Source: Achatina immaculata
Lineage: Eukaryota > Mollusca > Gastropoda > Stylommatophora > Achatinidae
Direction of reading: 5' to 3'
DNA: 64,000 nt
Assembly: GCA_009760885.1 (NCBI GenBank)
Contig: CM019701.1
Span: 13,847,963-13,911,962 of the forward strand
The notes below the pieces were generated by a model. The model was not told the DNA's origin and searched no databases. It worked only from the letters and a program-made list of their open reading frames with translations. Made by a program: the position numbers and the translations under genes. Below are positions 60,352-64,000 of the stretch, piece by piece; position 1 is the first letter of the stretch, and each line of letters begins with the position of its first letter.

Positions 60352-62036
60352 CTGGAAAATTTGTGTAAAAATGTCACAAGCTATACAGCTCAGAAAGATG
60401 ATCCATGTTCGTTCTACGCTCCGGTTCAATGAACACGAATCAAGATATATAAATATCACTAACGAAATGCAAAAAAAGTGATACAAAGTCTTGACATTTT
60501 GAATGAGTTCACGTACTACAGGACAGAAACATGACCTGACGAGTATAAACATGAAGGAGATACTGAATGCACTATAAATATCAATACGTACAGAAACATT
60601 TTTATTAATGTCATTCTTTGACTTGTCAGTTACTGGGCAGGTTCAAACAGAAGCATATAGCGTAAGAAGAATTGTATGCTGTGCATGAATATCTTATGAA
60701 CAGCGACACTGTGGTGAGAAATGGATTTTCCAATACTTCATTTGAACTGGTATATAATCCAGGGAATTCATGAGTTCTAAACTGTTATACAAATTACTGA
60801 GAACTATAGTCCACTTGAACAAGTATATAAGATACTGAGAAATGTATTCAGTCTTGTGGTAATATATCACACTATGAAGACTATGGTCGGTGTTCTATTT
60901 TCTCATTCATACATCAGGTACAGTTCCAAGTTATAAAGTTCAGGAAAATCTTTGTCAATCCCTTATTAATGCAGACAATTATCTGTGTGCAGTGAACACC
61001 GCTGCGACTCTTCAAGACCACTTTTTTAACGGGCTAAGGTACTCAGTCTCATTACTAAGGCCTTCAGTTTAGGGCAAGAAATCACTACGAGAACCACTGG
61101 CTGAAGAAAGATTTCGGGTTGCTTAATAAGATCTGAACTTTAGCCTTTAGCATAACAGGGCTGAGCCACCACAGTCGATAGACCACACTGTTTTTTTTTT
61201 TTAATCAAGCGATAATCTTTACAACGGACACCACTATGCTATAAAAGGTCGCTGCATTGTTTCCGTATATAATCGTTCAAGTACTATGTAGATAAATATT
61301 GTATTCAGAAAAGCGAATTCACGCAAGTACATGAAAATGGCATTCACTAAATGAAACCGCGTGCCGAAAATCGTACACCAAAACTGATTTCCATGAACAT
61401 AATTCCCTGTGCACAGATTATTACGAGTAGACTGATTTCAAATGCTCTATTAATTCATGTATCTATGGTGCACTTTAGCCTACAGGACATTCAACTAAAT
61501 CATATAAATATAGTGTTGAAGTCTCGCTTGAAGATTTCACAACTGTGTGCTTATAATTCTACGCTACATTAGTAATGCGATACAATCCTACACCTCTTGC
61601 TGATGCTTTTGGAATGCTATCCGTGCACAAGCAGAAATATTAAACAGCTAATGACAACAATCACACGTGACAGTAACGACTCAGCAAACGCAATTATTTG
61701 GTACGGCATGAATAATACAAAAAGGGTTGTAAAAAATAATTTAAAAAAAAAACGTTCAAAGAAATACCGAGTAATAAACATGTAAACAGCGGATGCCGGA
61801 AATAACATATGTAAATAAAGTTTTTACTGTCGATTAAAGATGATAAACAGTCGGAGCTGGATTCTTCAGTGAAAAGTTTAACAACTGTATATCTCGCACA
61901 GACGCAGAAGATTTGAGTAGCATTACCTGTCGCTTTTTTCTAACGTATATAAGGTATTTTTTTCCCTCTTGACAAGCCGTAATTTCTAGACGTAAGGATT
62001 TCCTTTTTTTAAAATGTAACATGTTAGAAAAACCTT
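60352..62036. other. Intronic sequence upstream of the 60.3-kb exon candidate
   Basis: In gene orientation it ends with the polypyrimidine tract at 60352-60375. Two imperfect units of about 55 bp (gtatataa...ttactgagaa) occur at about 60745-60845. No exon or promoter recognised. Confidence 0.35.
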
Positions 62037-62156
62037 GATGATCTGCGAATGGACGCATCAGTAGCAGGGCATCTTGCTTATAACCGAGAGGCCTACAGGA
62101 GAGCTGTTATGAAGGCAAAGTTCCGCAAGGGACATGCAAATGACCGACTGACTGAC
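62037..62156 (+). mobile_element. BovB-like RTE extreme 3' end
   Basis: The last 36 codons of the family are open: DDLRMDASVAGHLAYNREAY, then RRAVMKAKFRKGHAND. The tail is (GACT)n rather than the (TGAA)n of 28164. No target-site duplication recognised. Confidence 0.85.
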
Positions 62157-62229
62157 TGAAGGAATTTCTTTATTTTCCATCAATCAATCAAGTGCACAAT
62201 TCCCTGTCCTTAGACTTGATTATAAGATC

Positions 62230-62970
62230 CGACGTTGACTTTTCTTCCTAGCCACACTGAAGGCCCATCCAGTAACTTCTCTCTGTGTCTTCCTCTGTCT
62301 CTTCTTCCCTCGATTTTTCCCGTTGCCACAATGTGTTCTACTTTTCCTTTCTCAGAAAATGTCCTATAAATCTCGCTTGCCTTCCTCTGATATTTGCTGT
62401 AATTTGCCTTATAACTCCAGCCTCTCTTAAGACTTCTTCGTTTGTTTTCTTAGCTGTCCATTTCTCGCTGTACTCTCTTATTCATGGACCATGCTTCACA
62501 TCCATAAAACAAAATAGGCTTGATGTAACATTTAAGTACTCGTAATCTTGTTTCCGTTGATATGGATCTGTTGCACAAGATGTTTCTTATTTTCCGGAAT
62601 GCTGACTTGGCCTGAGCACGTCCGCTTTTTATTTCGTTGTGGCATTTCCCAAACACCTGTTATAACTGTTCCTAAGTGTTTGAATCCATAAGTTGTTATA
62701 ATCGTTCCTAAGTACATTGAATCTATCAACTTGTCTCAGTTCTGTGTCATCAATGGTAATGCTATATTTTGGTGGTATTCTTTTCTTTGAGATGACCATC
62801 ACTTCTTTTTATTCAGGCTGAGACCTTTACTTTTGCATACTTTCATTAATTACGACGTCCAGAAGAGCATATAGTTCTCCTTCACTGTTAGCAATCAGAT
62901 CTGTGTCGTCTTATTTTCCATATCAATCCAAATAGTAACTCTGGAAGATTTTAAATATTCTTTTTCTTAT
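62230..62970 (-). pseudogene. Non-LTR retrotransposon relic, RT palm edge to tail
   Basis: The minus strand gives TDLIANSEGELYALLDVVIN (with a decayed YADD just before), KKEVMVISKKRIPPKYSITI, ITTETRL-like SISTETRLRVLKCYIKPILF and YGCEAWSMNKRVQ. It then continues NEEVLREAG, RQARFIGHFLRK and VATGKIEGRRDRGRHRE. Multiple frameshifts, plus an internal duplication of about 45 bp near 62655-62715. Confidence 0.8.
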
Positions 62971-63119
62971 CAGTTCCTTTCAGGGTCTCTTTGAAAGTGT
63001 TGACAGATCTGTACAGATGTAATAGAAGATATGATACACTAAACATCATACTGCAGGACAAAGTCTAGTGCAGGAAGTAATAGAATCAAAACATAGCAAA
63101 CATGTAGACAATATGAAGT

Positions 63120-63420
63120 TACGATAAAGGCTCTCCAGTCATTCCTTGTTCTTGGAATTATCCTAGCCTCCTTCAATGTGTATCCCTTGTCTCTGAGCAC
63201 TGTCATAATTTCTCTTCTCCAGGTAAGTCTAGGTCTTCCTCGTTTTCTATTTCCTTGAGGATTCCATGTCAGTGCCTGTTTTGTTATGTTGGTGTCGGGT
63301 TTCCTCAGAGTGTGGTCAATCCACTTTCTAGACATGATTTGTTGGTTCACAGGTTCTTGCCCTGCCCTTTCTTAGACCTCCTCGTTCCTGATCTTGTCCT
63401 GCCATTTAATGTTTAAAATC
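63120..63420 (-). pseudogene. LINE C-terminal fragment
   Basis: The minus frame reads SRKWIDHTLRKPDTNITKQA, then LTWNPQGNRKRGRPRLTWRR and RTRNDWRAFI. This is the post-RT tail seen at 2991-3640 and 51900-52370 but a distinct subfamily. It is 5'-truncated. Confidence 0.82.
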
Positions 63421-63457
63421 CTCCTCAAGTGTAGTAAATGATCGGGTGTACTAGAAT

Positions 63458-63652
63458 AACAAAAAAAGCCAGTAATTGGTGTATAAGTATACAACTATAC
63501 ACTAAGAAGTGCAGTAAAGCTGTGATACCAGAATGTATAAAATCGGAAAAAAGTAGGAGCAGCTTTATTACTTAACGATTACAAAGTTGTAATCGTTAAG
63601 TAATAAAGCTGCTCCTACTTTTTTTTCGATTTTATACAACAAAAAAGCCAGT
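63458..63652. repeat. Second palindromic insert flanked by 15-16-bp direct repeats
   Basis: Direct repeat aac-A(6-7)-gccagt lies at 63458-63473 and 63638-63652. The right part of the insert is a near-perfect palindrome, arms 63535-63584 and 63587-63637 (loop ag), with one mismatch and one indel in an A-run. About 61 unpaired nt precede it. The layout mirrors the 44480-44656 insert in reverse orientation, though the sequences are not clearly homologous. Confidence 0.9.
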
Positions 63653-64000
63653 CTGAGACAGACATTTTGCAGGCAACCATTAATGTAGAAACAGCACAAA
63701 ATGATGATGATGATGATTCCCAGTAACCAGTCTGAATGAGCAGTCCCAAATGACAACATGGCTCTGTATAAGTGTGTGTTTGTTGCGAATGATGACCCAG
63801 TCTAAAACCCTATTTCTTTTCTATAGCAATGTGCGTAGACATCATTACAAAGAGACAAACACTGACGCAGCTTTGGAGGTAAATATCTAAATTATACAGT
63901 ATGGCTTCAAAATAAGTAAAGAGATAACATATTCAAATGCCACAGTAATAAGATACTAAAACGATAATATATGTCCAGATACAACACTAGAAACAAAAAC
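63653..64000. other. Sequence at the right edge
   Basis: A (GAT)n run at about 63701-63716; otherwise nothing recognised. Confidence 0.4.

Overview
The window looks like metazoan nuclear DNA from a large, repeat-rich, AT-rich genome. The mix of RTE/BovB-type LINEs, tRNA-derived SINEs, a Penelope-like element, mariner and hAT relics and many minisatellites suggests a lophotrochozoan, perhaps a mollusc. That placement is inference. There are no prokaryotic-style genes, and almost every long ORF is either transposon debris or a tandem repeat whose period is a multiple of three.

The main host content is easy to miss because it lies in short exons on the minus strand. Three exons (16668-16572, 9671-9597, 4915-4807) have consensus splice sites and compatible phases. 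Joined, they read as the S1 segment, S1-S2 loop and S2 segment of a KCNT/SLO2-type (Slack-like) potassium channel. The gene continues off the left edge, where S3, S4, pore and RCK domains would follow. Further small putative exons at 60351-60300, 54551-54512, 40814-40775, 27653-27615 and 23348-23318 form a phase-compatible upstream chain. They rest on splice signals and open frame only, so most of the window is probably intron of this one gene.

Layout from left to right. 1-4800: a 71-bp array, two SINEs, a LINE 3' relic and a 46-bp array. 4807-9671: exons 3 and 2, separated by a 2.8-kb decayed RTE-like LINE and a SINE. 9688-16552: two tandem arrays with a LINE fragment between them, filling nearly the whole intron up to both splice sites. 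16572-24500: exon 1, a hAT MITE, a mariner element inside a 1547-bp tandem duplication, a LINE RNase H relic, a 28-bp array and a small LINE tail. 24500-33500: simple repeats, minisatellites and LINE ends. 33537-35800: a Penelope-like element inserted in a 48-bp minisatellite. 36000-45600: a hAT relic, a minisatellite whose units carry CRE octamers, a palindromic insert and a SINE. 45689-48839: a BovB-like LINE and a 2.1-kb Tc1/mariner-superfamily element. 50400-64000: more arrays, several LINE copies with clear target-site duplications and a second palindromic insert.

Apart from the channel gene, nothing here works as a pathway. The content is retroelements and their passive copies, DNA transposon relics and tandem repeats that have expanded within introns.
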